From: Woodsholea maritima DSM 17123
GTDB taxonomy: Bacteria; Pseudomonadota; Alphaproteobacteria; Caulobacterales; Maricaulaceae
Length of the DNA: 64,000 nucleotides
Assembly (NCBI RefSeq): GCF_000382325.1
Contig: NZ_KB908056.1
Coordinates: 873,148-937,147, forward strand
Direction of reading: 5' to 3'
The translations under genes were made by a program, and so were the position numbers. A model generated the notes under the pieces. It saw only the letters and a list, made by a program, of their open reading frames with translations. It had not been told where the DNA came from and searched no databases. Below, piece after piece: positions 1 to 9,161 of this stretch (positions within the stretch are counted from its first letter, which is position 1; every line of letters starts with the position of its first letter).

Positions 1-1705
1 TACCTTCCGCAGAGCGGTCAGGGTTTGCGGTCAATTCTAGAACCTCAGCTTGAAGGATGATGGCTTCGGTCAGTTCTTCCAGGCCCATACGGGTTTTGGC
101 AGACACTTCAACCACCTGAACATCACCGCCCATGGCCTCAACCACGACCTCATGCTGCAGCAAAGCCTGCTGAACACGCATGGAATCGGCGTCGGGCTTA
201 TCCATTTTATTGACAGCCACGATCATCGGCACATTGGCCGCCTTGGCGTGATTAATCGCTTCAATGGTTTGCGGCATGATGCCATCATCACCCGCCACCA
301 CCAGGATGACGATGTCGGTGACTTGCGCCCCGCGTGAGCGCATGGAGGAGAAGGCCGCATGGCCCGGCGTATCCAGGAAGGTGATTTTGTTACCGGATTT
401 CAATTGAACCTGATAGGCACCGATATGCTGGGTAATCCCGCCGGCTTCGCCGCCCGCCACATCGGTCGCGCGCAAGGCATCGAGCAGCGAGGTTTTACCA
501 TGGTCAACGTGACCCATGATGGTCACCACAGGAGGACGAGGCTGTTTGCTGTCTTCAGCATCATCTTCAGAGATGAAGCCTTCTTCCACGTCGGCCGCGG
601 ATACACGCTTAACGGTGTGGCCAAATTCTTCCACGATCAGCTGGGCGTCATCGGCGTCGAGCGAGTCGACCGCGCGCACCATTTGGCCTTGCTGCATCAA
701 GAATTTCACAACGTCCGCAGCGCGTTCCGCCATACGGTTGGCCAGTTCACCCACGGTGATCACTTCCGGGATCACCACTTCGCGCGCAACTTTCTCACGC
801 GCTTGAGTGCCTTGACGGCGTTGCTTTTCACGCTCACGCGCCCGGCGCATAGACGCCAGAGAGCGCTGACGATCTTGATCATCTTCAACCAGGTTTTGGA
901 TGGTCAGCTTGCCCTGACGGCGCTTGGGTTCGGACTTATTGCGCGCAGGCGCTGCAGCCTTGGCCTGATCGCCGGGCTTATCAAGATTATTAGGCCCGCC
1001 TTTTTTCTTGACCCGTCCACCCAACTCTTCAAGGGCAGTCATGGGCTCAGCAGGGGCCGCCGGCATATCACGGTTCGGACGTGGACCCCGCGCAGGGCGA
1101 TCATCACGCGCACCGCGATCCGTACGCTCACCGCGTTCACGCTCTCGGTCGCGGCTCTTATCCGCAGCCGGAGCCGCTTTGCGCGCTGGCTTACCATCTT
1201 CTTGAGCCGCTTTTTGCTTGGCTTCAGCGGCTTGAGCCGCAGCCAGGCGCGCGGCCTCTGCTTCCTCAACCTTGCGCTTAGCGTCTTCTTCAGCTTGTCG
1301 ACGCGCGTCTTCTTCACGCTTACGCTGGTCTTCTAAAGCCTTGCGCTCTTCTTCCTGGCGCTGGGCGCGCTCTTCATCTTCGCGCTTTTTGTCGGCTTCG
1401 CGACCTGCAGCCTCAGCGCGCGCGCGGGCAATCGCGCGCTGACGCTTGATCAGCTCTTCTTCGGATAGACCGAGTTTCTTGGCGGTGGCCGCCAACAGGT
1501 TTTGGGCCTTGGTTTTACCATCTGACGCCCCTTTGGCGCCGTCTGCTCCATCCTTACCCGGACCGCCCGCGCGTTTGCGCTTTTTCTCTACCACGACCTG
1601 CTTGGAGCGGCCGCGTGCAAAGCTTTGTTGCACCGTTCCTGATCCAGGCCGATTCAAAGAGAGGGGCTTACGGCCCGAAGGATTACGTTCGTCAGCGTCG
1701 CTCAT
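1..1705 (-). CDS. infB: Translation initiation factor IF-2 (5' part, truncated by window edge)
   Basis: GTPase that delivers initiator fMet-tRNA to the 30S subunit and promotes subunit joining. The first 568 codons are present; the rest lies beyond position 1. Residues about 60-300 are a long charged, Ala/Glu/Arg/Lys-rich low-complexity segment typical of alphaproteobacterial IF-2. The GTPase motifs follow: G1 GHVDHGKT near residue 398, G3 DTPGH near 445 and G4 NKMD near 499. The ATG at 1705 opens [16 protein letters not shown], a usual IF-2 start. It is the last visible gene of rimP-nusA-ylxR-infB and is separated from ylxR by a structured 197-base gap. Identification is secure from the motifs and gene order. 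Confidence 0.97.
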   Translation of the reverse strand, partial: MSDADERNPSGRKPLSLNRPGSGTVQQSFARGRSKQVVVEKKRKRAGGPGKDGADGAKGASDGKTKAQNLLAATAKKLGLSEEELIKRQRAIARARAEAAGREADKKREDEERAQRQEEERKALEDQRKREEDARRQAEEDAKRKVEEAEAARLAAAQAAEAKQKAAQEDGKPARKAAPAADKSRDRERERGERTDRGARDDRPARGPRPNRDMPAAPAEPMTALEELGGRVKKKGGPNNLDKPGDQAKAAAPARNKSEPKRRQGKLTIQNLVEDDQDRQRSLASMRRAREREKQRRQGTQAREKVAREVVIPEVITVGELANRMAERAADVVKFLMQQGQMVRAVDSLDADDAQLIVEEFGHTVKRVSAADVEEGFISEDDAEDSKQPRPPVVTIMGHVDHGKTSLLDALRATDVAGGEAGGITQHIGAYQVQLKSGNKITFLDTPGHAAFSSMRSRGAQVTDIVILVVAGDDGIMPQTIEAINHAKAANVPMIVAVNKMDKPDADSMRVQQALLQHEVVVEAMGGDVQVVEVSAKTRMGLEELTEAIILQAEVLELTANPDRSAEG

Positions 1706-1743
1706 GCACGTCTTTCATCGCGGCCTAAGTGTGAAACGGTACC

Positions 1744-1879
1744 GACCAGATCGCCGCAGATCTGATCACCGTCCTCTACGCATCTCGATTTGGGCAAGAT
1801 CAACATAAGGTCCATCAGGACCGAATGTGCCTATGCCCCCCTTGGTGCAGGGGGGCTAACCTAGCTACCCTGCATAGGG
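1744..1879 (-). promoter_or_regulatory. Structured infB leader with four potential hairpins
   Basis: The 197-base gap between ylxR and infB holds four potential stems in the infB sense. They are CCCT-ATGC-AGGG (1868-1879), a G/C stem of seven pairs GCCCCCC/GGGGGGC (1835-1856), GGTCC-TGAT-GGACC (1809-1822) and a nine-pair stem with one wobble (1744-1767). None is followed by a T-run, so these do not look like ordinary terminators. They may be sites of RNA processing or translational control of infB. The stems are seen directly; the function is inferred. Confidence 0.4.
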
Positions 1880-1902
1880 ATTCAAGCACTCTTGGACACC
1901 CA

Positions 1903-2532
1903 TCACCGTAAATCGGCTTTGGATGCGTCAATTTGGTCATAGACCGCGCAAAAACCCGAGAGTTTCTGCAAAGTCTCTCTTAAACCGCGCGCATCTGATC
2001 CACCGGCCAAAGCCAAATGCACCATACCGCTGCGTCCCAACGCCATACCCAATTGCGCCGCATCGAAACACGTCACGACCGGCAAGGTTGACAGACCCAG
2101 CCCATAGGCCAGGCGGTCTAATTTTTCACGCCCATCGCGCGCGCCATCGCTCGCTTCAAAGCGCAGGACCGGATGGGGACTGGCCTTCAAGGCCAAACGT
2201 ACCGCATCATGTCCACAGGCCAGACGCCCCGAACGGCGCGCTAACCCTAGTAAATCCAAGGCCCGCGTTTTCAGCAAAGCCTCAAACTGGTCAGCCAGAT
2301 CGCTGGGGGTCTGAACCGCCTGACCAAAGGCGCGATTGAACGCGCGCTTGGTCACGGCCTGATCGACCACACTGCGCTGCGCGCTGACCCAGGCCCCACG
2401 CCCAGGTAATTTCGCAGCGACATCCGCAACAATCTGTCCATCCGGTGCCAGCCCAACCCGCAAGAGCGCGTCTTCAGGCTTGACCGACATTTCCACAACG
2501 CAACGGCGCTCTCGGCCCGCTTTAGCGGGCAT
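1903..2532 (-). CDS. ylxR: YlxR (DUF448) RNA-binding protein with C-terminal L7Ae/YlxQ-like domain
   Basis: This 209-residue protein lies between nusA and infB, as YlxR does in most bacteria. The N-terminal ~90 residues match DUF448/YlxR: an RRCVV segment near residue 9 and the LPGRGAWVS motif near 43-51. Residues about 90-190 have an L7Ae/YlxQ-like pattern (LDLLGLARRSGRLACGHDAV). The two domains are separate genes in Bacillus and fused in many alphaproteobacteria. A nucleic-acid-binding role linked to transcription or ribosome function is inferred from the family. It follows nusA with a 2-base gap, so the two are surely co-transcribed. Confidence 0.88.
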   Translation of the reverse strand: MPAKAGRERRCVVEMSVKPEDALLRVGLAPDGQIVADVAAKLPGRGAWVSAQRSVVDQAVTKRAFNRAFGQAVQTPSDLADQFEALLKTRALDLLGLARRSGRLACGHDAVRLALKASPHPVLRFEASDGARDGREKLDRLAYGLGLSTLPVVTCFDAAQLGMALGRSGMVHLALAGGSDARGLRETLQKLSGFCAVYDQIDASKADLR

Positions 2533-2534
2533 CT

Positions 2535-4268
2535 TTAGGCCTCCGTCTTGCCTTCGTCATCATCCAAATCCACACCCAGACTTGCGGCTGCGGCTTCGAT
2601 ATCCTCTAGGTCGAGCTCATCGAGATCGGCCAGATCAACATCATCAGCGCTGATCTCTTCCTCACCCGCGTCGCCTTCGCCCGCTTGATCGGGCGCGTCA
2701 TAGACCGGTAATTCAGATTCATCAATCCAACCCGCCTTCACCCGCGCGCGCATAATCAACATTTCAGCCTCTTCAGATGAGACATTCATGCCGTCCAGAT
2801 AACCGGCTTCCCGTACGCGCTGCCCGCCACGGTTTTCAAACCAGCCGCGCAGATCATCGGGCACAAGCCCGGCCAGATCCTCGATCGTGCAAACCTCGTT
2901 TTCACCCAGACGCACAGCGATTTCCAAGGTCATGCCTTCGACTTCCATCACCTCATCGGTAACACCCAGCTCTTTACGCTTGGCATCGCGGATTTCATCC
3001 AGCTTCGCCAGGTAATCGGTGGCACGCTGTTGGATTTCGGCAGCGGTATCTTCGTCAAAGCCTTCAATGACGGCGATCTCATTGAGCTCAGCAAAGGCGA
3101 GGTCTTCAACATCGGTGAAGCCTTCTGTCGCCAACAATTGGGCGATGACTTCATCGACATCCAAGGCTTCCATAAAGGTCGCGGTGCGTTCAGCAAACTC
3201 TTTCTGACGGCGCGCAGATTCTTCTTCCTCGGTCATGATGTCGATGGCCCAGCCGGTCAGCTGAGAGGCCAAACGCACATTCTGACCGCGCCGACCAATC
3301 GCCAAAGACAATTGATCATCAGGAACGACAACTTCAATACGCTGGGCTTCTTCATCCAACACCACTTTGGAGACTTCAGCCGGTTGCAACGCATTGACGA
3401 TAAAGGTCGCAGGATCAGGATTGAACGGGATGATGTCAATCTTCTCACCGGCCAGTTCATTCACAACGGCCTGAACCCGGCTACCGCGCATACCCACACA
3501 AGCCCCAACCGGATCGATTGAGCTGTCGTTTGAGATCACGGCAATCTTGGCGCGTGAGCCCGGATCGCGGGCCACGGTTGGGATTTCAATAATGCCTTCA
3601 TAAACTTCAGGCACTTCCTGGGCGAAGAGCGCCGCCATAAAGTCCGGGTGCGCGCGCGACAAGAAGATCTGCGGACCGCGCACTTCTGGACGCACATCAT
3701 AAATGTAAGCACGCACGCGATCATTGTTCTGCAGGCTTTCACGCGGGATCCCGTCATTGCGCCGGATAATGCCTTCAGCCTTACCCAGATCAACAATGAT
3801 ATTGCCGTATTCAACGCGCTTGACGATACCGTTGACGATTTCGCCCACGCGGTCTTTGTACTCGTTGAACTGGTTCTGACGTTCAGCTTCACGTACCTTT
3901 TGCGTGATGACCTGCTTGGCGGTTTGCGAGGCAACACGCCCGAACTCAATCGGGGGCAGCTCATCTTCAAACACATCGCCGACCTTGGCATTAGGATCAA
4001 TGCGCTTGGCGTGCTCAGGATCAACCTCCTGGCTTTCGTTTTCAACGTCCTCGACCACCGTGATCCGGCGGGTTAAACGCATTTCACCGGTTTTAGGATG
4101 GATCGAGCAAGCGATATCCAGCTCAGCGCCATAACGCGAGCGCGCCGCTTTCTGGATCGCTTCTTCAATCGCGCCCAGAACAATCGCTTCATCAATATTC
4201 TTTTCCTGCGCCACGGCGCGGGCAATCTGAAGAAGCTCTAATTTGTTAGCGCTGACACCGATGGCCAT
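2535..4268 (-). CDS. nusA: Transcription termination/antitermination protein NusA
   Basis: RNA polymerase-associated elongation factor acting in pausing, termination and rRNA antitermination. The 577 residues show the N-terminal RNAP-binding domain (1 to ~130), an S1 domain (~141-205, VGEIVNGIVKRVEYGNIIVD), KH1 (~253-295, GACVGMRGSRVQ) and KH2 (~316-345, LAIGRRGQNVRLAS). Two C-terminal helix-hairpin-helix-like acidic repeats follow, then a very acidic tail after ~505 rich in Asp/Glu. Length and layout fit alphaproteobacterial NusA. It follows rimP by 10 bases and precedes ylxR by 2, so expression should come from the rimP promoter and its leader. Confidence 0.98.
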   Translation of the reverse strand: MAIGVSANKLELLQIARAVAQEKNIDEAIVLGAIEEAIQKAARSRYGAELDIACSIHPKTGEMRLTRRITVVEDVENESQEVDPEHAKRIDPNAKVGDVFEDELPPIEFGRVASQTAKQVITQKVREAERQNQFNEYKDRVGEIVNGIVKRVEYGNIIVDLGKAEGIIRRNDGIPRESLQNNDRVRAYIYDVRPEVRGPQIFLSRAHPDFMAALFAQEVPEVYEGIIEIPTVARDPGSRAKIAVISNDSSIDPVGACVGMRGSRVQAVVNELAGEKIDIIPFNPDPATFIVNALQPAEVSKVVLDEEAQRIEVVVPDDQLSLAIGRRGQNVRLASQLTGWAIDIMTEEEESARRQKEFAERTATFMEALDVDEVIAQLLATEGFTDVEDLAFAELNEIAVIEGFDEDTAAEIQQRATDYLAKLDEIRDAKRKELGVTDEVMEVEGMTLEIAVRLGENEVCTIEDLAGLVPDDLRGWFENRGGQRVREAGYLDGMNVSSEEAEMLIMRARVKAGWIDESELPVYDAPDQAGEGDAGEEEISADDVDLADLDELDLEDIEAAAASLGVDLDDDEGKTEA

Positions 4269-4278
4269 GCGTATATCC

Positions 4279-4818
4279 TCACTCTTGAACTAAATTCGTG
4301 TCGTCGCTGTCTGAGGCCCCGGCTGCCTGAGCGCTGGCCTTCATCAACTCATCTGTCATGACTAATTTGGCATCATAGATCCAAGCAAAGGGGATCACGG
4401 CCGTGTCCTCTTCGCCCTCCAGATCGATCAGCACATTATCGTCTTCCGTCCCGGCCAGAACCCCTTTGAAGCGCTTGCGCCCTTCAACCATGCGGTCCAG
4501 CTCCAGCTTGGCTTCAAACCCTTCCCATTGATCAAAATGGTGAGGTGCCGTCAAAGGCCGATCAATGCCCGGCGAAGACACTTCAAGATTATATTCGCCA
4601 GAAATCGGGTCGGTCTCATCAAACAGAGCACTGATCCCGCGCGACAGGGCCGCACAGGCGTCCACATTCATGGTGCCATCGTCACGCTGGGCCATGATCT
4701 GCAAGGTCACGCGCTTACTGCCCAAAGTCCGCACACGAACGATTTCTAGCCCTAAGCCTTCAGCAATGGGCTCAATCAATTCAAGAATACGAATATCTTG
4801 TGGGGTTTTAGCTTTCAC
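4279..4818 (-). CDS. rimP: Ribosome maturation factor RimP
   Basis: Assists 30S subunit maturation; normally the first gene of the nusA-infB operon. The 179-residue product starting VKAKTPQDIRILELIEP carries the RimP core, including the EVSSPGIDRPL signature. I chose the GTG at 4818 because AGGA lies six bases upstream and because an intrinsic-terminator-like hairpin sits between the promoter and this codon. A longer reading frame from the ATG at 4908 would have to translate through that hairpin, and its extra 30 residues do not resemble the family. The C-terminal tail is Asp/Ser-rich. Confidence 0.93.
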   Translation of the reverse strand: MKAKTPQDIRILELIEPIAEGLGLEIVRVRTLGSKRVTLQIMAQRDDGTMNVDACAALSRGISALFDETDPISGEYNLEVSSPGIDRPLTAPHHFDQWEGFEAKLELDRMVEGRKRFKGVLAGTEDDNVLIDLEGEEDTAVIPFAWIYDAKLVMTDELMKASAQAAGASDSDDTNLVQE

Positions 4819-4866
4819 GCGCAGTCCTGTTTGTTGATCCCCGCCATGAGGGCAGGGTGTGAATAC

Positions 4867-4895
4867 GAAAAAAGCGGCACCCATACGGGGCCGCT
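4867..4895 (-). terminator. rimP leader attenuator hairpin
   Basis: Read on the minus strand, AGCGGC (4890-4895) pairs with GCCGCT (4873-4878). An inner CCC/GGG extends the stem past a one-base bulge, and TTTTTT follows (4868-4873). This is a full intrinsic-terminator shape located after the rimP promoter and before the rimP start. A GGTGTGA segment upstream can also pair with TCACACC downstream of the T-run. I recall that a rimP-leader attenuator family is described in Rfam; assignment to it is by position and shape only. Confidence 0.75.
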
Positions 4896-4935
4896 CGAAA
4901 GGTGTCACACCACCGATCGAAGCTGTGTTGGGAGC

Positions 4936-4964
4936 TATATACGCCTTTTACTTTAGCGATGCAA
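4936..4964 (-). promoter_or_regulatory. Promoter of the rimP-nusA-ylxR-infB operon
   Basis: On the minus strand, TTGCAT (4959-4964), a 17-base spacer and TATATA (4936-4941) form a good housekeeping-type promoter. The expected transcript start is near 4929, giving a leader of about 110 bases that contains the terminator-like hairpin at 4867-4895. Confidence 0.75.
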
Positions 4965-5004
4965 GGCGGGGGCACACCGATCATAAATGCGCCCCTTATC
5001 GCAC

Positions 5005-5694
5005 TTAAACGTCCTTAAAAAAGTCCATGAAGACCGGCAGGCAATCGCCAAGATTTTTGGATTGATAGCGCGTGGTAATATGATCGGCGGGCGCATTAGC
5101 CCAATCTTCGCGACGCTCACCTGACCAGCTCAGCCCCGGCGTCGCGATCAAAATCGGCAAGGCCCAATCGGTATAGACTTTGACATCTGTTCCCACGCGC
5201 AAACGCCCACCAGGCTTTAACACGCGCGCCAGATGACGCGCAGTGTCAGGTTGCACAAAGCGACGCTTATCATGCTTACGCTTGGGCCAAGGATCAGGGA
5301 AAAGCAGATAAATCTCCTCAAATGCCGCATCGGGCATACGCTCCATCTCATCACGCGCATCACCGCGCTTGACGCGCACATTTTTAAGCGCACCCTTTTC
5401 AATCCCCGCCAAAGCCTTGGCGACACCGTTCAAAAACGGCTCAATACCCAGATAGCCTTTATCGGGATGGCGGCTTGCCTGAGCGATCAAATGCTCAGCC
5501 CCACCAAAGCCAATTTCCAAAACCCGCGTTTCAAAACCTGGTAATAGATCGGCAGGATCCACCACCGCGCCCTCACCCCAGCTTAAAGTCGGCAAAAACT
5601 CATCCACCAAGCCTTGCTGACGCGCCGTCAATTTATGCCCGCTGGCGCGGCCAAACAGGCGCCGTTCTGGGCGAAGCGCAGGAGTTTCAGTCAT
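5005..5694 (-). CDS. trmB: tRNA (guanine-N7-)-methyltransferase
   Basis: SAM-dependent methyltransferase forming m7G46 in tRNA variable loops. The 229 residues contain the SAM-binding motif LEIGFGGAEHL (near 56-66) and the TrmB signature LLFPDPWPKRKHDKRRF (near 130-146). The C-terminal TRYQSKNLGDCLPVF stretch fits the family's substrate-binding end. It lies downstream of metK beyond a strong terminator and upstream of the rimP promoter, so it probably has its own promoter in 5695-5730. Length is normal. Confidence 0.97.
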   Translation of the reverse strand: MTETPALRPERRLFGRASGHKLTARQQGLVDEFLPTLSWGEGAVVDPADLLPGFETRVLEIGFGGAEHLIAQASRHPDKGYLGIEPFLNGVAKALAGIEKGALKNVRVKRGDARDEMERMPDAAFEEIYLLFPDPWPKRKHDKRRFVQPDTARHLARVLKPGGRLRVGTDVKVYTDWALPILIATPGLSWSGERREDWANAPADHITTRYQSKNLGDCLPVFMDFFKDV

Positions 5695-5732
5695 AATTCA
5701 AGGCGTCCTTTAGAGCGGGCTCATGCAGAAGA

Positions 5733-5761
5733 AAGGGCGCGGTTTAGCCAACCGCGCCCTT
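5733..5761 (-). terminator. Intrinsic terminator of metK
   Basis: A twelve-pair perfect stem, AAGGGCGCGGTT (5733-5744) with AACCGCGCCCTT (5750-5761) and a five-base loop. On the minus strand it is followed by TTCTTC. It lies 31 bases after the metK stop. Confidence 0.8.
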
Positions 5762-5791
5762 AAACTCAAGCCTTAAGACCTTAAACCGGCC

Positions 5792-6964
5792 TTAAGCGAG
5801 GGATTTAAGACCCTCAACCAGATCGGTACGCTCCCACGAGAAGCCACCATCAGCATCCGGCGTCCGGCCAAAGTGACCATAGGCCGAGGTCCGCTCATAA
5901 ATCGGCTTGTTCAGGCCCAGATGGGTGCGAATACCACGCGGGGTCAGATCGACCATTTCTGGCAATTTCTGCTCCAACAAGGCCTCGTCCACCTCACCCG
6001 TGCCATGCAGATTAACATAAACACTCAAGGGCTTAGCCACGCCAATCGCGTAAGAAACCTGAATGGTACAACGCTTGGCCAAACCGGCGGCCACCACGTT
6101 TTTCGCCAGATAGCGGCACACATAAGCCGCCGAACGGTCAACCTTGGTCGGATCCTTACCTGAGAACGCCCCGCCGCCATGCGGCGCAGCCCCACCATAA
6201 GTATCCACAATGATTTTACGACCGGTCAGACCGGCATCCCCATCAGGACCGCCAATAACGAAAATACCCGTTGGGTTGACGTAAAACTCGTCTTCCGGCG
6301 GGAACCAGCCCTCAGGCAGAACCTCTTGAACGACAGGACGGACCAGCTCACGGATCGCATCCAGGCTGACGCCTTCTTTATGCTGGGTTGACACCACAAC
6401 AGAGGTCACGCCAACCGGCACACCGTTTTCATACTTCAACGTCACCTGGGATTTGGCATCAGGCTCAAATTCAGGACGCGTGCCGTCTTTGCGCAGCTGG
6501 GCCATACGCTTCAAAATCTGATGCGAATAGGTGATCGGGGCCGGCATCAACTCAGGGGTTTCATCACAGGCAAAGCCAAACATGATGCCCTGATCGCCCG
6601 CGCCTTCTTCTTTAAAGGTCCCGGTGCCTTCATCAACACCGGCGGCAATGTCTTTGGATTGTTCGTGTAACAGGTTGAGGAAGTTCAGCTTCTGCCAATG
6701 GAAGCCTTCTTGCTCATAGCCAATGTTTTTAACGACGTCACGCGCAACGCTTTCGATTTCGTCGTTATCGATCTCAGCGGCGACGCGGATTTCACCCGCC
6801 AGAACCAGCTGGTTCGTCGTGCTGAGCGTCTCACAAGCCACGCGTGCGACAGGATCCTTACTCAGAAACAGGTCAACAACCGCATCAGACACACGGTCGC
6901 ACACCTTATCTGGGTGGCCTTCGGAAACGCTTTCGCTGGTGAAAAGATAGGAGGTGCGGGCCAA
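5792..6964 (-). CDS. metK: S-adenosylmethionine synthetase
   Basis: Makes SAM from methionine and ATP in the cytosol. The sequence carries the N-terminal [11 protein letters not shown] motif, the central [13 protein letters not shown]-binding motif and [19 protein letters not shown] near the C-terminal third. I favour the TTG at 6964: GGAG lies six bases upstream and the resulting [17 protein letters not shown] matches the usual alphaproteobacterial N-terminus. The ATG at 6976 (394 residues) is the alternative; it has no ribosome-binding site and sits inside a perfect inverted repeat. The gene lies just downstream of an HTH regulator, a pairing common in alphaproteobacteria. Confidence 0.97.
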   Translation of the reverse strand: MARTSYLFTSESVSEGHPDKVCDRVSDAVVDLFLSKDPVARVACETLSTTNQLVLAGEIRVAAEIDNDEIESVARDVVKNIGYEQEGFHWQKLNFLNLLHEQSKDIAAGVDEGTGTFKEEGAGDQGIMFGFACDETPELMPAPITYSHQILKRMAQLRKDGTRPEFEPDAKSQVTLKYENGVPVGVTSVVVSTQHKEGVSLDAIRELVRPVVQEVLPEGWFPPEDEFYVNPTGIFVIGGPDGDAGLTGRKIIVDTYGGAAPHGGGAFSGKDPTKVDRSAAYVCRYLAKNVVAAGLAKRCTIQVSYAIGVAKPLSVYVNLHGTGEVDEALLEQKLPEMVDLTPRGIRTHLGLNKPIYERTSAYGHFGRTPDADGGFSWERTDLVEGLKSLA

Positions 6965-6973
6965 GATCTGCTC

Positions 6974-6995
6974 CATATAAAGATTGCTTTATATG
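6974..6995 (-). promoter_or_regulatory. Hairpin over the upstream ATG of metK
   Basis: CATATAAAG (6974-6982), a four-base loop and CTTTATATG (6987-6995) form a perfect nine-pair stem. In the mRNA the 3' arm ends in the ATG at 6976, and the GGAG ribosome-binding site follows at once. The stem is AU-rich, so any effect on translation would be temperature-sensitive or modest. Function inferred from position. Confidence 0.5.
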
Positions 6996-7041
6996 ACGCA
7001 AGAAACCCTATCGCCCGCACAAAGGCAAGTCTCTTATCTAG

Positions 7042-7482
7042 TTAATTCTGAGTTGAGGCACCTTCAGCCTCAGCTTCAGCCTCTTCCGCGGCCAAAGTGC
7101 GCACCAATTCCAGAACCCGGCGGCGCACTTTTGGATCTCTGATCCGCGCAAAAGCCTGGGCCAGCGCAACCCCGTCGGCAGACTGAATAAAGTCATCAAT
7201 TATAGGAGTTTGGTCGCTTTCCGCCACGCCCGCCGCGTGGGCCAGATCTGCGATGCCTTCGTAGAAAAAAGACACGGGAACGTCCAAAACCCGCGCCAGT
7301 AACCACAACCGACCCGCCCCGATCCGGTTGGCCCCGCGTTCATATTTTTGCACCTGCTGGAAAGTCACACCCAGCTCTTCACCCAATTTTTCCTGGCTCA
7401 TATTCAGCAATTGTCGACGCAAACGCACGCGTGTGCCAACATGCTTATCAACCGTATTGGGACCTCTGGGATTTGTTGTCAT
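7042..7482 (-). CDS. PraR-like XRE-family HTH transcriptional regulator
   Basis: DNA-binding regulator of about 146 residues. A Cro/C1-type HTH lies in the first half (VGTRVRLRRQLLNMSQEKLG, then VTFQQVQKYERGANRIG), followed by LARVLDVPVSFFYEG and an Ala/Glu-rich C-terminal helix. The pattern and the place next to metK match PraR/PhrR-type regulators of rhizobia and related bacteria, though its targets here are unknown. I start at the ATG at 7482 (AAGGA nine bases upstream). An upstream ATG at 7551 would add 23 residues across a likely promoter (TATAAC-like -10 at 7513-7518). Confidence 0.88.
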   Translation of the reverse strand: MTTNPRGPNTVDKHVGTRVRLRRQLLNMSQEKLGEELGVTFQQVQKYERGANRIGAGRLWLLARVLDVPVSFFYEGIADLAHAAGVAESDQTPIIDDFIQSADGVALAQAFARIRDPKVRRRVLELVRTLAAEEAEAEAEGASTQN

Positions 7483-7577
7483 TGCACCGCGTCCTTCGTG
7501 GGAAGATCTTTTGTTATAATGTCCAATCTCAGTAAGCGAAACCTTGCACACATCGAACTCTGATCAGATCTTCGATT

Positions 7578-9161
7578 TCATCGACGCTTAAAGCCGAGAA
7601 ACAGACCAGCTAATGCACACAAAAACCCGAATATTCCGCTCACCCAGGGCCAATCTCCGTAAACCGCGTAGAATGTTTCGTCCAATGGCTCAAGCAGCCT
7701 GAAATCCAGCACACCATCGCTTGAATCCGGTGCAATATCGTGCATGCGCCCGTAACCATCAATTTGCCCCGAAACCCCTGAAGAGGCTGATCTGACCATC
7801 GCCAGACCTTCTTCAATGGCGCGATAGCGGGTCATAGTCATGAGCTGTTTTGGGCCCGCACTATCGCCATACCATGCATCATTTGAGATATTTAGCATCC
7901 AATCGGGCCGATCGTTTCCCCGCGGAATAAAGCGCGGGAAAATGGCCTCATAACAAATCAAAGGCGCAAAACTGGGCAATCCCGGTAAGGTTAAAGTAGA
8001 GGCATTTTTCCCTGATGAATAGAAGGGGGAGTTTTGTGATAGAGACGTAAAGTTTAGCAATTCGGTAACTGTAATTAGTGGGTTTCCTTCGCCCAAAGGA
8101 ACCAGTTTAACCTTATCGTATACACCCTCAAGATGCAGCTTTTCATCATTCTTCACCAAAGTCACGAGACTATTATAATAGTCGATACGCCCATCTAGGG
8201 TTGTTGCGCGCGGTGTGCCAATAATCAGGCGAGTTTGGTCCGGCGTTTGTTCACGTAATCTTTGACCAATATCCGGGTCTCGCAAAACAAAACCGGGGAT
8301 CGCCCCTTCTGGCCATATAATCGCATCGACATCTTGATAACCCGGCACAAAGGAGTGATCGAGATAACGCTCAAGCAATTGAAATCTGTGTTCATACGTC
8401 TTCAGACTTTGCGGAATATCCAGATGAACCAGGCGCAATCGCGTCTCAGACAAAGCCTGGTCTTCAGCTTGAGCGAGACGCATCGCCCCAAAACTGACCA
8501 GGCCGATTAAAATCAAAACGCCACACGCACTGGGCAAAACCCGCATCCAAAGCCGTTCACCCCCCCACAGAGCTGCCGGAGCGCTCAGCATAAAGAGGGT
8601 TAGGGCGCTCAGACCGGACGCGCCAATAAAGGCCGCATTTTGACTGATCACCCCACCCGCCGCCCAGACATGGCCCGGTAAATTCCAGGGAAAACCCGAG
8701 AAAACAACCGAGCGCGTCATCTCAATGACGATCATCAGCGCAACGAAAATGACAACGCGCAAAGGCCCCTTCAGGTTGAGCCGTCGATAAAGCGCGCCAA
8801 CGACGCCCCAGAAGAGCGCAAGCCCCGCCGGAAAGACGATCAACGGCACCCAGATCAGCCAGACATAGCTCTGCCCCTCCACCAGGAAGGCATTAACCGT
8901 CCACCACACCGAAGCAAAGAAATAGCCAAAGCCAAAGGTCCAGCCCCGCCAAAAGCCAGAGCGGATCGGGCGCAAGGTTGAGCCGCTATCCAGCGCCCAA
9001 ATCCAGCCCACCAGGCCGATCATCAAAGCGGGCACGACATAGGTCGGAGCCATGGACCATACACTCAAGGCCCCAAGTCCCGCCAATGCCAGACCGGCTT
9101 CCCACCCGCGTAAGGCACGCAGACGGACGAAAGTTCCTAAAACCTCACGCCGCCCAATCAC
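7578..9161 (-). CDS. lnt: Apolipoprotein N-acyltransferase
   Basis: Inner-membrane enzyme that adds the third acyl chain to the N-terminal cysteine of lipoproteins. The N-terminal ~230 residues form several membrane helices; a nitrilase-like periplasmic domain follows. The expected Glu-Lys-Cys catalytic triad is visible: E285 in WPEGAIPGF, K350 in YDKVKLVPLGEG and C403 in PLICYEAIFP. The 527-residue length is normal. Its start overlaps the corC-like stop by four bases, so both belong to a ybeY-corC-lnt operon. The window encodes several lipoproteins that would be substrates. Confidence 0.97.
   Translation of the reverse strand: MIGRREVLGTFVRLRALRGWEAGLALAGLGALSVWSMAPTYVVPALMIGLVGWIWALDSGSTLRPIRSGFWRGWTFGFGYFFASVWWTVNAFLVEGQSYVWLIWVPLIVFPAGLALFWGVVGALYRRLNLKGPLRVVIFVALMIVIEMTRSVVFSGFPWNLPGHVWAAGGVISQNAAFIGASGLSALTLFMLSAPAALWGGERLWMRVLPSACGVLILIGLVSFGAMRLAQAEDQALSETRLRLVHLDIPQSLKTYEHRFQLLERYLDHSFVPGYQDVDAIIWPEGAIPGFVLRDPDIGQRLREQTPDQTRLIIGTPRATTLDGRIDYYNSLVTLVKNDEKLHLEGVYDKVKLVPLGEGNPLITVTELLNFTSLSQNSPFYSSGKNASTLTLPGLPSFAPLICYEAIFPRFIPRGNDRPDWMLNISNDAWYGDSAGPKQLMTMTRYRAIEEGLAMVRSASSGVSGQIDGYGRMHDIAPDSSDGVLDFRLLEPLDETFYAVYGDWPWVSGIFGFLCALAGLFLGFKRR

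Noticed and set aside
359-1336. A 325-codon plus-strand frame opposite infB
   Set aside because: The minus strand encodes IF-2 with intact G1, G3 and G4 motifs; the plus-strand frame is a shadow.
5781-5795. TTAA-N7-TTAA, the CtrA consensus, over the metK stop codon
   Set aside because: About one chance match is expected in a window of this size, and the site lies at a gene end in front of a terminator, not at a promoter.
6977-7041. SAM riboswitch upstream of metK
   Set aside because: Only a short hairpin and a GGAGCA end were seen; the conserved loop sequences of SAM-II or SAM/SAH elements are missing, so I do not annotate one.
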